Notes: generated from the letters alone by a model not told the origin. 64,000 bases of DNA from Paludisphaera mucosa (GCF_029589435.1 NZ_JARRAG010000002.1:3720001-3784000), one strand, 5' to 3'; positions 8,330 through 17,058 are shown, counted from the first letter of the stretch. Numbers and translations: made by a program.

Positions 8330-8941
8330 ATGGTGGATCCGATCGACGAAGCCGCCCCGGCCGCTTTGGAGCCCAGCCGTCGGTTCGGTTTGGGCGACGT
8401 CATGATCCTCGTCGCGGCGGCGGGCTTCGGGCTGGCGATCGCCCGGATCCCGCTCTCGGCCCGAGGCTCCATGCTCTCCTGGAGGCCGGGCGCCGGGCCG
8501 TGGGGCGGCAGGGCGATCCACCTGCTGATGCGTTTGTCGGCCGTGATCGGCCCTGTGGTCGCGGCGCTCACGGTCGCGGCGGTCGTGGTCCGGCTCCGGC
8601 ATCCCCGGCCGAGGTTGCGGCGGCTGGTCCGACAGCCGGGCCTGGTGGCGTGCGTCGCGGCCACCATCGCCCTCGCCATGACCCTCGTGCAGATCACCCC
8701 GACGACGATCATGGCCATCGGATCGGGGACCTTGCCCGCCTGGATGTACGACCTCCGGGTATTTGTCGCGCGATCGTGCGGCTACTCGGTCGTCGGGGCC
8801 TGGCTGGCCCTTTCATTCAGCGGGCGTTGGCGGTCGGAACGGGGCTGGATCGACCGATTCGGCCGGACGATGGGCGTCGCCTGGCTCGTCGCCGTGGCGA
8901 TGGACCTCGTGACCCCCTGGATCGAGTATCTGCGATGGTGA
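8330..8941 (+). CDS. Integral membrane protein, tandem paralogue 1
   Basis: The 203-residue protein has about five hydrophobic spans (near residues 22-40, 68-88, 104-125, 145-163 and 175-192) and no recognised domain. It aligns along its length with the next gene: MVDPID/MDDPIG at the start, then FGLGDVMILVAAA, RLRRLVRQPGLVAC, VVGAWLALSFSGRW, ERGWIDRFGR. The N-terminal FGLxDxMILVAA hydrophobic start also occurs in other planctomycete membrane proteins of unknown role, as far as I recall. Start ATG 8330 is fixed by alignment with the paralogue. No catalytic or transport motif is visible. Confidence 0.75.
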   Translation: MVDPIDEAAPAALEPSRRFGLGDVMILVAAAGFGLAIARIPLSARGSMLSWRPGAGPWGGRAIHLLMRLSAVIGPVVAALTVAAVVVRLRHPRPRLRRLVRQPGLVACVAATIALAMTLVQITPTTIMAIGSGTLPAWMYDLRVFVARSCGYSVVGAWLALSFSGRWRSERGWIDRFGRTMGVAWLVAVAMDLVTPWIEYLRW

Positions 8942-9068
8942 TCGCGACGGGCCCTCGCCAGATTCCTCGCCCCGCCGCCGGCGGGGCATCGACGTCTGAC
9001 AGATGTCATGGTAAGCTCGACGACGTTGGTTGGAGGGTGACTTCCGAAACCACTTGGCGGTCCGAGCG

Positions 9069-9677
9069 ATGGATGACCCGATCGGCGTTTCGCCCGCGAT
9101 CACGCCTTGCACCCGGCGTCCGTTCGGCCTGTCCGACGCGATGATCCTCGTCGCCGCGGCGGCGATCGGGCTGGCCCTCGCGCGAACGCCGGCGGCGTTC
9201 GTCGCCCACATGTTCTCGCGGATGCCGTCCCGCCCGCCCGTCCACAGGACGTTCGCCTATCTCTACGATGGGTTCGCGGCGGCCTTTCCGATGGTCGCGG
9301 CGCTGACGCTGGCGGCGATCCTCCTGCGGTTCCGTCGGCCGCGGCCGACCTTCCGGCGACTCGTCAGGCAACCGGGGCTGATCGCGTGCGCGGCGGCCGC
9401 GACGGCCCTTGTGATCGGCCTGCTGCATAGCCTTCCCGTCGGGTTCAACTTCATGGGGACCTCGGGCTTCGACGGCTGGACGTATTACGCGAGCATCACG
9501 GAATCGCACGCGTGCGACTACGCGGTCGTCGGGGCCTGGCTGGCGACGGCCCTCAGCGGTCGCTGGCGGCCCGAGCGAAGCTGGATCGATCGTCTCGGCC
9601 GGGTTCTGGGCGCGGCCTGGATCGGGGTGATCGTCCTCGAATTCGTGGTGACCTGGGCCTTCCAATCCGGATGGTGA
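9069..9677 (+). CDS. Integral membrane protein, tandem paralogue 2
   Basis: The 202-residue paralogue of the preceding gene shows the same order of hydrophobic segments and conserved blocks (FGLSDAMILVAAAAIGLALA, FRRLVRQPGLIAC, VVGAWLATALSGRW, ERSWIDRLGR). I chose ATG 9069 over an in-frame TTG at 9030 because the bases around both paralogues' starts match (a GAGC triplet context directly before ATG, then Asp-Pro-Ile). The duplication is old: conserved blocks are separated by strongly diverged loops. Function unknown. The 127-bp gap between the copies holds no hairpin, so co-transcription is possible. Confidence 0.75.
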   Translation: MDDPIGVSPAITPCTRRPFGLSDAMILVAAAAIGLALARTPAAFVAHMFSRMPSRPPVHRTFAYLYDGFAAAFPMVAALTLAAILLRFRRPRPTFRRLVRQPGLIACAAAATALVIGLLHSLPVGFNFMGTSGFDGWTYYASITESHACDYAVVGAWLATALSGRWRPERSWIDRLGRVLGAAWIGVIVLEFVVTWAFQSGW

Positions 9678-9882
9678 GGCCGTCGCGGCCCCGCAGAGAC
9701 TGGCCTTCAGGCTGGCCCGATTGCCTTGCGCAGCCCACGCGGTCTACCATGGGCGCGGCGGGCCGGCCAAGAATCGGCCGGGCTCGACGAATACCCGACC
9801 GACCTTTCCCGCGACGCGTCCGCGGCCCGGTCGGTGTCGAAATAGGAACGAGAATGGACGCGAACCTTCGAGGATGGTCCCC

Positions 9883-11769
9883 ATGACGAGCAGACGAAGT
9901 TGGTTCCACCTCACCCTGGCCGCGGCGATCGCGGCGGGCGCCTGGGGCGGTCGGCCGGCGCGGGCGCAGGAGAAGCCCCCGGAGGCCGAGGCCAAGAAGG
10001 CCGAGCCCGAGAAGAAGCCCGAGCCGCCCAAGCCCCGCATCGCCGTCTTCCGGCTCTCGGGCGCGATCAAGGAGACGCCCACCGACGACGTCTTCAACTT
10101 CGGCGGCGAGTCGTCGACGCCCCTCTGGACGCTCGTCGAGCGACTCGACAAGGCGGCGAAGGATCCGGCCGTCAAGGCGGTCGTCGTGATCCTGGAGAGC
10201 CCGACCATCGGCCCCGCGCAGGTCAGCGAGCTGCGGCAGGCGTTCGAGCGGGTCAAGGCGGCGGGCAAGGAGGTGATCGGCCACGCCGACAACGTCGGCA
10301 GCCTGGGCCAGTATGTGCTGCTCAGCGGGGCCTCGCGGCTCAGCGTCGTCCCCACCGCCGACCTCTGGATCACCGGCATCTACGGCGAGGCGCCCTACCT
10401 CCGCCACATGCTGGAGAAGATCGGCGTGAAGCCCGACTTCCTCACCTGCGGCGACTACAAGAGCGCCGCCGAGATGTTCATGCGCGACGGCCCCAGCAAG
10501 GAGGCCGAGTCGATGCAGAACTGGCTGCTCGACAGCCTGTTCGACACGATGGTCGCCCGGATCGCCGCCGGCCGCAAGGTCAGCCCCGAGCTGGTCAAGG
10601 CCTGGATCGACAGCGGCCCGCACACCGCCGAGAAGGCCAAATCGCTGGGCGTCCTCGACGCCGTCGAGCACCGCCAGGAGCTTGAGGCGCACCTCAAGAA
10701 GACCTACGGCGCCGACGTGGTCCTCGACCGCAAGTACGGCAAGAAGGAGGAGCCCAAGCTCGACGCCTCGACGCCGTTCGGGATCTTCAAGTTCTTCGGC
10801 GACGTGATGGCGGCCTCGAAGGTCGACAAGAAGAAGCCGGCCGTGGGGGTCGTCTACGTCGACGGCCCGATCGTGGTCGACAAGTCGGCCGGGATGTCCG
10901 CCTTCCAGGACGGCGAGGCCGCCTCGACGACCATCCGCCGGGCCCTCGACGACGCGGCCAACGACGACTCGATCAAGGCCGTCGTCCTCCGCGTCGACTC
11001 GCCGGGCGGCTCGGCGCTGGCCAGCGAGATCATCCTCGACGCCACTCGCCGCGTGAAGGCGAAGAAGCCGCTCGTCGTCTCGATGGGCGACGTCGCCGGC
11101 AGCGGCGGCTACTACGTCGCCTGCGCGTCCGACGCCGTCTTCGCCGACGAGGCCACCATCACCGGCTCCATCGGCGTCGTCAGCGGCAAGATGGCGGTCG
11201 GCGGCCTCTACGAGAAGCTCGGCGTCGCGTTCAAGGCCTACCGACGCGGCCAGAACGCCGGCATGCTCGCCTCGGGCGACCTCTTCACGCCGGCCGAACG
11301 CCTCAAGATGCAGAGCTACATGGACGAGATCTACGGCGTCTTCAAGGGCCACGTCGTCGCCATCCGCGGCGGCAAGCTCAAGAAGCCGATCGACGACCTC
11401 GCCGGCGGCCGCGTCTACACCGGCAAGCAGGCGATCGAACTGGGCCTGGTCGACAAGCTCGGCGGCTTCCACGACGCGGTCGCGCACGCCGCCGAGGCCG
11501 CCAAGATCGCCGACTACGACGTCCGCACGATCCCCCGCGCCAAGTCGATCCTCGAAGAGATCGTCGAGCAGTCCTCGGGCGACGACGACCGCAAGGGCCT
11601 CGTCCGCTCGGCCGTGCCGTCCTCGATCCTCCTCGAACAGGCCGCGCCGATCCTGAAGGCCCTCGACCCCGCCCGCGCCGACGCCGTCCGGACGGCCCTC
11701 GGCCGCCTGGAGCTGATCCGCCGCGAGGGCGTCGTCGCCATGATGCCCGAGCTGGGCCTCGGCCGTTGA
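9883..11769 (+). CDS. sppA: Signal peptide peptidase SppA, long (67K) type
   Basis: The 628-residue membrane-associated serine protease has an N-terminal signal/anchor (WFHLTLAAAIAAGAWGG) and a Glu/Lys/Pro-rich linker, then two S49 domains as in E. coli SppA. The first domain carries the conserved general-base lysine, Lys193 in CGDYKSAAEMF. The second carries the nucleophile Ser407 in GDVAGSGGYYVAC. Both residues are needed in the family's Ser/Lys dyad. The enzyme digests cleaved signal peptides in the membrane, a sensible load for a genome with so many exported proteins. ATG 9883 is preferred over ATG 9874 because GAGG is spaced 9 nt from the former and abuts the latter. A strong terminator follows. 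Confidence 0.9.
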   Translation: MTSRRSWFHLTLAAAIAAGAWGGRPARAQEKPPEAEAKKAEPEKKPEPPKPRIAVFRLSGAIKETPTDDVFNFGGESSTPLWTLVERLDKAAKDPAVKAVVVILESPTIGPAQVSELRQAFERVKAAGKEVIGHADNVGSLGQYVLLSGASRLSVVPTADLWITGIYGEAPYLRHMLEKIGVKPDFLTCGDYKSAAEMFMRDGPSKEAESMQNWLLDSLFDTMVARIAAGRKVSPELVKAWIDSGPHTAEKAKSLGVLDAVEHRQELEAHLKKTYGADVVLDRKYGKKEEPKLDASTPFGIFKFFGDVMAASKVDKKKPAVGVVYVDGPIVVDKSAGMSAFQDGEAASTTIRRALDDAANDDSIKAVVLRVDSPGGSALASEIILDATRRVKAKKPLVVSMGDVAGSGGYYVACASDAVFADEATITGSIGVVSGKMAVGGLYEKLGVAFKAYRRGQNAGMLASGDLFTPAERLKMQSYMDEIYGVFKGHVVAIRGGKLKKPIDDLAGGRVYTGKQAIELGLVDKLGGFHDAVAHAAEAAKIADYDVRTIPRAKSILEEIVEQSSGDDDRKGLVRSAVPSSILLEQAAPILKALDPARADAVRTALGRLELIRREGVVAMMPELGLGR

Positions 11770-11800
11770 GAGACGGTCCCTGAAGCTCGAACGCACTCCC

Positions 11801-11843
11801 CGACGCCTCCCCCCTTCCCTCGCGGGCCCGGGGGGAGGCGTCG
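11801..11843 (+). terminator. 14-bp hairpin terminator after sppA
   Basis: Arms 11801-11814 and 11830-11843 are perfect complements with a 15-nt loop and are followed by TTTCGAT. It starts 32 nt after the sppA stop. Confidence 0.7.
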
Positions 11844-11875
11844 TTTCGATCGACGCCTCGGAAAACGCCGAGCCT

Positions 11876-11940
11876 GGCAGGGTGGGCACTGCCCAATTTT
11901 TCAATCATATGATGACGTAGGCGGTTCCAATCCTACAAGG
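11876..11940. repeat. Palindromic intergenic repeat, family P, copy A (degenerate)
   Basis: The left part GCAGGGTGGGCACTGCCCA and the right part GTAGGCGGTTCCAATCCTAC form a decayed version of the inverted repeat seen intact in copy B (12437-12501). The spacer holds a TCAATCATATGATGA-like core instead of TTCCGATCCTCTGATGA. Confidence 0.6.
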
Positions 11941-11953
11941 CTGGGGCGGGTGC

Positions 11954-12304
11954 TCAGTCTGAGATATCGCCTGGCGACGGTATCTCATGAAGTTTCGCCA
12001 ATTCGCAGGCACGTCCGAGGATGTGTTCGGCTGCTATCTCTGGCTCGGGGCCAGCGTCGACGAGGAGCCATCGATTCCAGCCGGGGGACCACACCCCGGA
12101 AGTCTGGACATTGAAGCTGCTGGCCAAGCCGTAGGTGACCGCGATCCGCCGCTTGAAGTCTGTGACGTAAAAATCGTGCCACGAATCACGGCCGGCGAGG
12201 ACGGTGCGCACTCGTTGCGGGTTGCGAGCGCTCAGGAAGTCATGCGCGGCTGACTCGGCCGTTCGAGGGCATGCCCAGTATCGCCACCAGAGCGCTTCGA
12301 ACAC
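11954..12304 (-). CDS. Orphan hypothetical protein in repeat-rich islet
   Basis: A 116-residue frame starts at GTG 12304 and stops at 11954; an in-frame TGA lies further upstream. The product is soluble, rich in Trp and His (LWWRYWACPRTAE, GRDSWHDFYVTDFKRR) and shows no signal peptide or known motif. It is bracketed by palindromic repeats, and the DNA just upstream (about 12330-12380) is clearly AT-richer than the rest of the window. This suggests a recently acquired or decaying gene. It could be a fragment of a longer protein. No ribosome binding site is obvious. Confidence 0.45.
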   Translation of the reverse strand: MFEALWWRYWACPRTAESAAHDFLSARNPQRVRTVLAGRDSWHDFYVTDFKRRIAVTYGLASSFNVQTSGVWSPGWNRWLLVDAGPEPEIAAEHILGRACELAKLHEIPSPGDISD

Positions 12305-12436
12305 CCCGAGCCTCCACGATCTCGATCCAACTAGAATTCATTACATAAATTTACAACTATATATTATCGCTTCATCGATCGCCATTGTCAGGCTATTGTA
12401 CCTAGTGACAGTCGACCTCGTCTCCTGGGCCAAGAC

Positions 12437-12501
12437 CTTGCAGGGTGGGCACCGCCCACCTTCCGATCCTCTGATGAGGTGGGCGGTGCCCACCCTACAA
12501 G
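12437..12501. repeat. Palindromic intergenic repeat, family P, copy B (intact)
   Basis: Arms 12437-12460 and 12478-12501 are 24-nt inverted repeats with one mismatch, around the 17-nt spacer TTCCGATCCTCTGATGA. The core is GGTGGGC-ACC-GCCCACC on each side. The whole unit could fold into a long cruciform or RNA hairpin. Confidence 0.85.
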
Positions 12502-12628
12502 ACTTGACCTCAGAGCCGGCGATGCCGTTTTGCTCTACGAATTCGCGGTAGTGCGTCGGCCACATGGCAAGCTCCTAACCAGGTGTATACGGACGACTGG
12601 CGTCTTTTCTTCGCCCTCAGGTCCGAGT

Positions 12629-12686
12629 GGGGTGGCAACGCCCACCTTCCGATCATTTGAAGAGGTGGGCGGCGCCCATCCTACTG
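12629..12686. repeat. Palindromic intergenic repeat, family P, copy C
   Basis: Arms 12629-12646 and 12664-12681 are imperfect inverted repeats around the spacer TTCCGATCATTTGAAGA, closely matching copy B in both arms and spacer. It lies 68 nt downstream of the Gfo/Idh stop on the minus strand and could double as its terminator. Confidence 0.8.
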
Positions 12687-12753
12687 GAAACGCCGAAGGC
12701 CGCCGGCGCGGGGCGCGGGCGGCCTTCGGGGGACTGCATGGCGTCGGGGCGGC

Positions 12754-14106
12754 TCAGGCGTGGATCGAGAAGCCCTTGCGGTAGTCGCGGCGGATGAACT
12801 GGTCGGCGTCGGGGTGGTTCTTGACCTTCATGGCCTCGGCGTCCCACTCGATGCGGGAGCCGACCTTGAGGGCGACGACGCCGAGCAGGACGGTCTCGGT
12901 GAGCCGGCCGGCGTAGTCGAAGTTCGAGTGGGCCTTCTTGGGGTCGTTGGACTGGATGGCCTCGACGAACTCCTTGAAGTGGCCCGGCGACTTCGTGTAG
13001 TGGGGCTCGGGCTTCTTGTAGTCCTTGCCGTACTGGTCGCGCGGCAGGAGCGTGTACTCCGCGCCGTAGTCGTTCTTGGAGAAGAACGAGCCCTTCTCGC
13101 CGACGATCAACAGGCCGCTGCCGGTCGGGTCCTCGCCGTTGAGGAGGGCCTTGTAGGCGCGCTTCTCGTTGGGCAGGTTGTTGCCGCCGTCGTACCAGGT
13201 GAGGCTCAGCGGGGCGCGGCCCTCGCGCTCGCCGAAGTAGGTCTTGATGATCGACCAGGTGGGGTACGTCTGGTTGTCGACGATGCCCGAGGTGTCGACG
13301 ATCTCGGCGCCGAGCGGGTCGAAGAGGTCGAGGCCCTTGGCGGCGACGTTGATGGTGTGGCAGGCCATGTCGCCCAGGGCGCCGGTGCCGAAGTCGAGCC
13401 AGCCGCGCCAGTTGAACGGGTGGTAGCCGTCGTGGTAGGGGCGGTCGTGGGCGGGGCCCAGGAACTCGTACCAGTTGACGTGGTTGGGGATGCCGGGATA
13501 GTTCTTGAACCCGGCGATGCCCTGCGGCCACACGGGCCGGTTGGTCCAGACGTGGATCTCCTTGACGCGGCCGATGGCCCCGCCGCGGAGCAGGTCGGCG
13601 CCCTCGCGAAGGCCGTTCTCGGCGGTCCCCTGGTTGCCCATCTGGGTGCAGAGCTTCTTCTCGGCGGCCAGGGTGCGGAGCAGCCGGGCCTCCTCGATCG
13701 ACCAGGTCAGGGGCTTCTGGACGAAGGCGTGCTTGCCCAGCCGCATGGCCATGACGGCGGCCGGGGCGTGCGAGTGGTCGGGCGTGCTGACGGTGACGGC
13801 GTCGATCTTGTCGCCCTGCTCCTCCAGCATCTTGCGGTAGTCGACGTACTTCTTGGCGTTGGGGTACTTCGCCCCCATCTTGTCGAGCGTCTTCTCGTCG
13901 ATGTCGCAGAGGGCCACGATCTCGCCGTGACGGCCGGCGTCGTTGGTGTCGCTGTCGCCCTTGCCGCCGACGCCGATGCAGGCGAAGCGGACCTTCGAGT
14001 TCGGCGACTCTTCGGACGCCCGCGCGATCGCCGGCGCGCCGCCGCCGAGGAAGCTCCCGGAAGCCCCGACGAGGGCGGATCGGGTCAGAAAGTCACGACG
14101 TTTCAT
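12754..14106 (-). CDS. Tat-exported Gfo/Idh/MocA family oxidoreductase
   Basis: The 450-residue protein begins with a twin-arginine signal (MKRRDFLTRSALVGASG) ending near APAIARA. The Rossmann fold follows with CIGVGGKGDSD, and then the family's Lys-Pro motif as FVQKPLTWS in place of the usual EKP. The C-terminal half has the large beta-sheet substrate domain, with GWLDFGTGALGDMACH typical of planctomycete secreted members. Such enzymes oxidise or reduce sugars or cyclitols with NAD(P), and export by Tat fits folding with cofactor in the cytoplasm. Substrate unknown. The coding frame runs open far upstream, but ATG 14106 with the Tat signal fixes the start. It follows the SNF2 gene by 110 nt on the same strand. 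Confidence 0.9.
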   Translation of the reverse strand: MKRRDFLTRSALVGASGSFLGGGAPAIARASEESPNSKVRFACIGVGGKGDSDTNDAGRHGEIVALCDIDEKTLDKMGAKYPNAKKYVDYRKMLEEQGDKIDAVTVSTPDHSHAPAAVMAMRLGKHAFVQKPLTWSIEEARLLRTLAAEKKLCTQMGNQGTAENGLREGADLLRGGAIGRVKEIHVWTNRPVWPQGIAGFKNYPGIPNHVNWYEFLGPAHDRPYHDGYHPFNWRGWLDFGTGALGDMACHTINVAAKGLDLFDPLGAEIVDTSGIVDNQTYPTWSIIKTYFGEREGRAPLSLTWYDGGNNLPNEKRAYKALLNGEDPTGSGLLIVGEKGSFFSKNDYGAEYTLLPRDQYGKDYKKPEPHYTKSPGHFKEFVEAIQSNDPKKAHSNFDYAGRLTETVLLGVVALKVGSRIEWDAEAMKVKNHPDADQFIRRDYRKGFSIHA

Positions 14107-14216
14107 GGGCGCACGGCTCCTGGGATGCGGAGGGAGGACGGCCTGCGTCGAGGCCGGATGTCTTTGGATATCAGGATGCCGCGCGCGCCGGGCCGCCGCA
14201 AGCGCCCGCCGCCCTC

Positions 14217-16901
14217 TCAAGGCGACTCGTCGGCCGCCGCCCGCAGCATCGCGGCCATGCCCTCGAACAGGGCGCCGAGGGTCGACGCCGCCTCGGCCGG
14301 GGCCTCGATGACGACCCCGCCCGCGTCGCCCCGACGGATGCGGAGCTGCGAGAAGAGCCGCCGGACCTCGCCCTCGTCGAGCGGCGGGGCGGCCCGACGG
14401 GGCTCGACGACCGCCTCGGCCGTCGGCTCGGGCCCGTCCCCCGCGAGGGCGTCGTCGCCGGGCTCGACCAGCTCGTCGAACGGGTCGGGCGCGTCGTCGG
14501 CGACCTCCAGGTCGGACGGGTCGAACGCCTCGACCTCGACGCCGTCTCCGCCCCGCGCGTCGTCGGCGACCGCGTCCTCGTAGAGCTTCTGCGCCCGGCT
14601 CAGGAACGAGCCCGACTGGTCGAAGTGGACGGCGTCGCTCGACCCGTCGAACAGGCCCTTGAAGAACGCCTGTTTCGAGCCCACCAGATCGGCGATCCTC
14701 GACTCGATCCCCTGCTCCGAGACGAGGTTGTAGACGTCGATCGGCGACTCCTGGCCCAGCCGGTAGATCCGGCCGATCCGCTGCTCCAGCACGGCCGGGT
14801 TCCAGGGCAGCTCCAGGTTCACGACGCTGTTCGCCGCCTTCTGGAGGTTCAGCCCCACCCCGCCGGCGTCGGTCGCGAAGAGAATGCGGAACGCGGGGTC
14901 GTCGTGGAACTCGACGATGTTCTGCGTGCGGCGCTTCGTGTTCTCGGCCCCGGTGAAGTAGCCCGCGCGCAGGCCGGCCTCGGCCAAAATGTCGCCCACG
15001 GCCCAGTGCGCCAGGTGGAGCATCCGCCGCCACTGGCTGAAGACCACCACCTTGCGGCCCTGGTCGAGCACCAGTTGCCGCACGAGCTGCCGCAGCTCGA
15101 TCAGCTTGGGCGCCGACAGGCTCTGGATCAGCGCCGGGTCGGGCTTGCGGCCCCGGATCGACGGCCAGACCTCCTCGAACTGGAGCTGCGCCAGGCCGTT
15201 GGAGATGATCCGCTGGGCCGTCATCAGGCTCATCAGGCGGAGGAACTCGGGCTGCTTGAGCCCGCGCTTCGCGGCGATGCTCAGGAGCCGGGCGATCGGG
15301 GCGTTGAGCGCGTCGTGCTCCTCGGCCTGGGCCTCGGTCATCTCGACGGGGACGCGGACGTCGGTCCGCGGCGGCAGCTGGTCGAGCACCTCGCTGCGGA
15401 CGCGCCGGAGCATGCACGGGGCCAGCCGCTCGCGGAGCGTCTCCAGGTTGCGGACGCCGAGCAGCTCCTTGCGGCCGTCGCCGCGGATCGCGTGGATCGA
15501 CGGCAGCCGCCACTTGGGCTCGAGCGCGTCGTCGTCGACCCACTCGACGACCGACGCCAGCTCCTCGACGCGGTTCTCCATCGGCGTGCCGGTGAGCACC
15601 AGCCGGTAGCGCGGGTCGAGCCCCTTGACCGAGAGCGCGGTCTTCGTCTGCCAGTTCTTGATCCGCTGCGCCTCGTCGAGCACCACCAGGTCCGGGGCCC
15701 ACCCCTTCGCCAGGTCCAGGTCGCGCAGGAGCTGCTCGTAGTTGATGATCAGGAAGCCCTGGGCGGTCTCGGCGTAGATCGCCTCGCGCTCGGCAGGAGA
15801 ACCGTCGAGGATCCGGACGGGCAGCTCGGAGAACTGCGCCCACTCGCGGGCCCACTGGGGCTTGAGGCTCGCCGGGGCGATGATCAACCCGCGTTTGATG
15901 CGCCCGAGCCGCATCAAGATCGTGCAGCAGGCGATGGCCTGCGCCGTCTTGCCGAGGCCCATGTCGTCGGCCAGGAGCATCCGCGTGGTCTGGAGGAAGC
16001 GCGTCACCCCCTCCTTCTGGTAGGGGTAGAGCGGTCGCGACAGCACCTTGAAGGCCGTCTTCAGCTCCGAGGGCCAGACGGCGTCGCGGACCACCCGGTC
16101 GAGCCGGGCCTTCTCGCGCGTGAGCACGGCTAGCAGGGCCGGGTCGTAGCGAGGGGAATCGGGCCCGGCGGGGACGACCTTCAGGAGCGTCTCGACGAGG
16201 TTGAGCCGCTGCTGGGGCGCGTCGCGGAACGCATACCGGAGCACCCCCTTGCCGTCGCCGGCTTCCTGGAACAGGTAGCGGACGTCGGCCTTCCCCTGGG
16301 CGTACTTCGAGAGCTTCGCCGTATTCTCGTAAACGACCCGATCGAGCCAGTCGCCGGGGCCGGTCAGGGGGCGGATCGGATCCCAGGCGAGGCCCTCGGA
16401 GCGGGGCGTCTCGGCGCGCTCCTTGAGCGCCCTGGCCACAAGCTTGGGCTTCGCGTGCACATGTTCCAGGACGGCCAGGACGTGCTTGCAGACGCCGAGC
16501 GAATTCTTGAGGAAGTCGGGGCAGTCGCAGCGGCCGTCGATCGGGTCGACGCTGCGGATCAGCGTGTGATAGGGCCGGACGTTCGGCCCCTTGCGGCCCG
16601 TCCCGTAAAGGCCCACGACGCGGCCGCCGGCGGGCTTCGACTTGATCCTCAACTCTTCTTTCCGCGCCGAGTCCAGCCGCCGCAGGAGCGCGTCGAGCGC
16701 ATCGGCCCGCACCGGCCACTCGTCGGCGGGGACGACGCTCATGATCTGGCCGGCGAGCAGGTCGGCCGGGATCGCCCCCCCCTTGCGGCCGACCTGCGCC
16801 CGGAGCGATTCGAGCGCCTCGAGTTCGCGATCGATCTCGACGAGATCCCGATTCTCCAGGACTTCCCGGGCCTTCTCCAGCAGGGCGACGATGGAACTCA
16901 T
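14217..16901 (-). CDS. SNF2-family ATP-dependent helicase with SWIM zinc finger
   Basis: The 894-residue protein has, in order, a helical N-terminus, a SWIM finger CxCx10CxH (Cys125, Cys127, Cys138, His140), and a SNF2 ATPase with Walker A GLGKT (315-319) and a DEAQ Walker B box (409-412). A helicase C lobe with QRIGRIYRLGQ follows, then an acidic, low-complexity linker and a short C-terminal domain. SNF2 proteins translocate on double-stranded DNA and remodel protein-DNA complexes; SWIM fingers bind DNA or protein. The N-terminal SWIM plus SNF2 layout matches bacterial HepA/RapA-like proteins of unsettled role. There are no restriction or defence genes beside it, so I do not call it part of a defence island. 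ATG 16901 is the only sensible start. Confidence 0.9.
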   Translation of the reverse strand: MSSIVALLEKAREVLENRDLVEIDRELEALESLRAQVGRKGGAIPADLLAGQIMSVVPADEWPVRADALDALLRRLDSARKEELRIKSKPAGGRVVGLYGTGRKGPNVRPYHTLIRSVDPIDGRCDCPDFLKNSLGVCKHVLAVLEHVHAKPKLVARALKERAETPRSEGLAWDPIRPLTGPGDWLDRVVYENTAKLSKYAQGKADVRYLFQEAGDGKGVLRYAFRDAPQQRLNLVETLLKVVPAGPDSPRYDPALLAVLTREKARLDRVVRDAVWPSELKTAFKVLSRPLYPYQKEGVTRFLQTTRMLLADDMGLGKTAQAIACCTILMRLGRIKRGLIIAPASLKPQWAREWAQFSELPVRILDGSPAEREAIYAETAQGFLIINYEQLLRDLDLAKGWAPDLVVLDEAQRIKNWQTKTALSVKGLDPRYRLVLTGTPMENRVEELASVVEWVDDDALEPKWRLPSIHAIRGDGRKELLGVRNLETLRERLAPCMLRRVRSEVLDQLPPRTDVRVPVEMTEAQAEEHDALNAPIARLLSIAAKRGLKQPEFLRLMSLMTAQRIISNGLAQLQFEEVWPSIRGRKPDPALIQSLSAPKLIELRQLVRQLVLDQGRKVVVFSQWRRMLHLAHWAVGDILAEAGLRAGYFTGAENTKRRTQNIVEFHDDPAFRILFATDAGGVGLNLQKAANSVVNLELPWNPAVLEQRIGRIYRLGQESPIDVYNLVSEQGIESRIADLVGSKQAFFKGLFDGSSDAVHFDQSGSFLSRAQKLYEDAVADDARGGDGVEVEAFDPSDLEVADDAPDPFDELVEPGDDALAGDGPEPTAEAVVEPRRAAPPLDEGEVRRLFSQLRIRRGDAGGVVIEAPAEAASTLGALFEGMAAMLRAAADESP

Positions 16902-17058
16902 GCGGCGGCTCGCTCGTCAGGCGGTCGGGACGGTGGGGACGGATCGGGGAATTGTCTCAAGTTCCCGATGAAGTCGCCAAGGTCGATCACCGAAGCCCGG
17001 GGTCGTAGACCTCACGGCCATGGCGATTTTCGCGGTCGCGCCGGATCTGCGGAAGCCT

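Larger units (their letters stand above)
12305..12753. other. 449-bp repeat-rich, locally AT-rich intergenic islet
   Basis: The stretch holds two copies of the palindromic family P (12437-12501, 12629-12686) and an AT-rich patch around 12330-12380. Short frames through the repeats are simply translations of the palindromes and are not credible genes. Confidence 0.6.

Noticed and set aside
9553-11904. A 783-codon minus-strand frame opposite sppA
   Set aside because: It is antisense to a gene with all SppA motifs and has the Asp/Val/Leu/Gly/Ala-rich composition typical of antisense GC-rich frames.
12437-12686. Possible CRISPR array from repeated palindromes
   Set aside because: Spacing is irregular (about 130-440 bp), the repeats are long palindromes, and there are no unique spacers or cas genes.
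12341-12784. Short frames reading VGTAHPT/VGGAHPT on both strands
   Set aside because: They are translations of the palindromic family P repeats, not genes.
12754-16719. A 1321-codon minus-strand frame apparently fusing helicase DNA with the oxidoreductase
   Set aside because: The upstream part is a GC-rich shadow of the SNF2 gene in another frame; the oxidoreductase begins at 14106 with its Tat signal.
14217-16901. A defence island built around the SNF2 helicase
   Set aside because: No methyltransferase, nuclease or other defence gene is adjacent; neighbours are metabolic genes.
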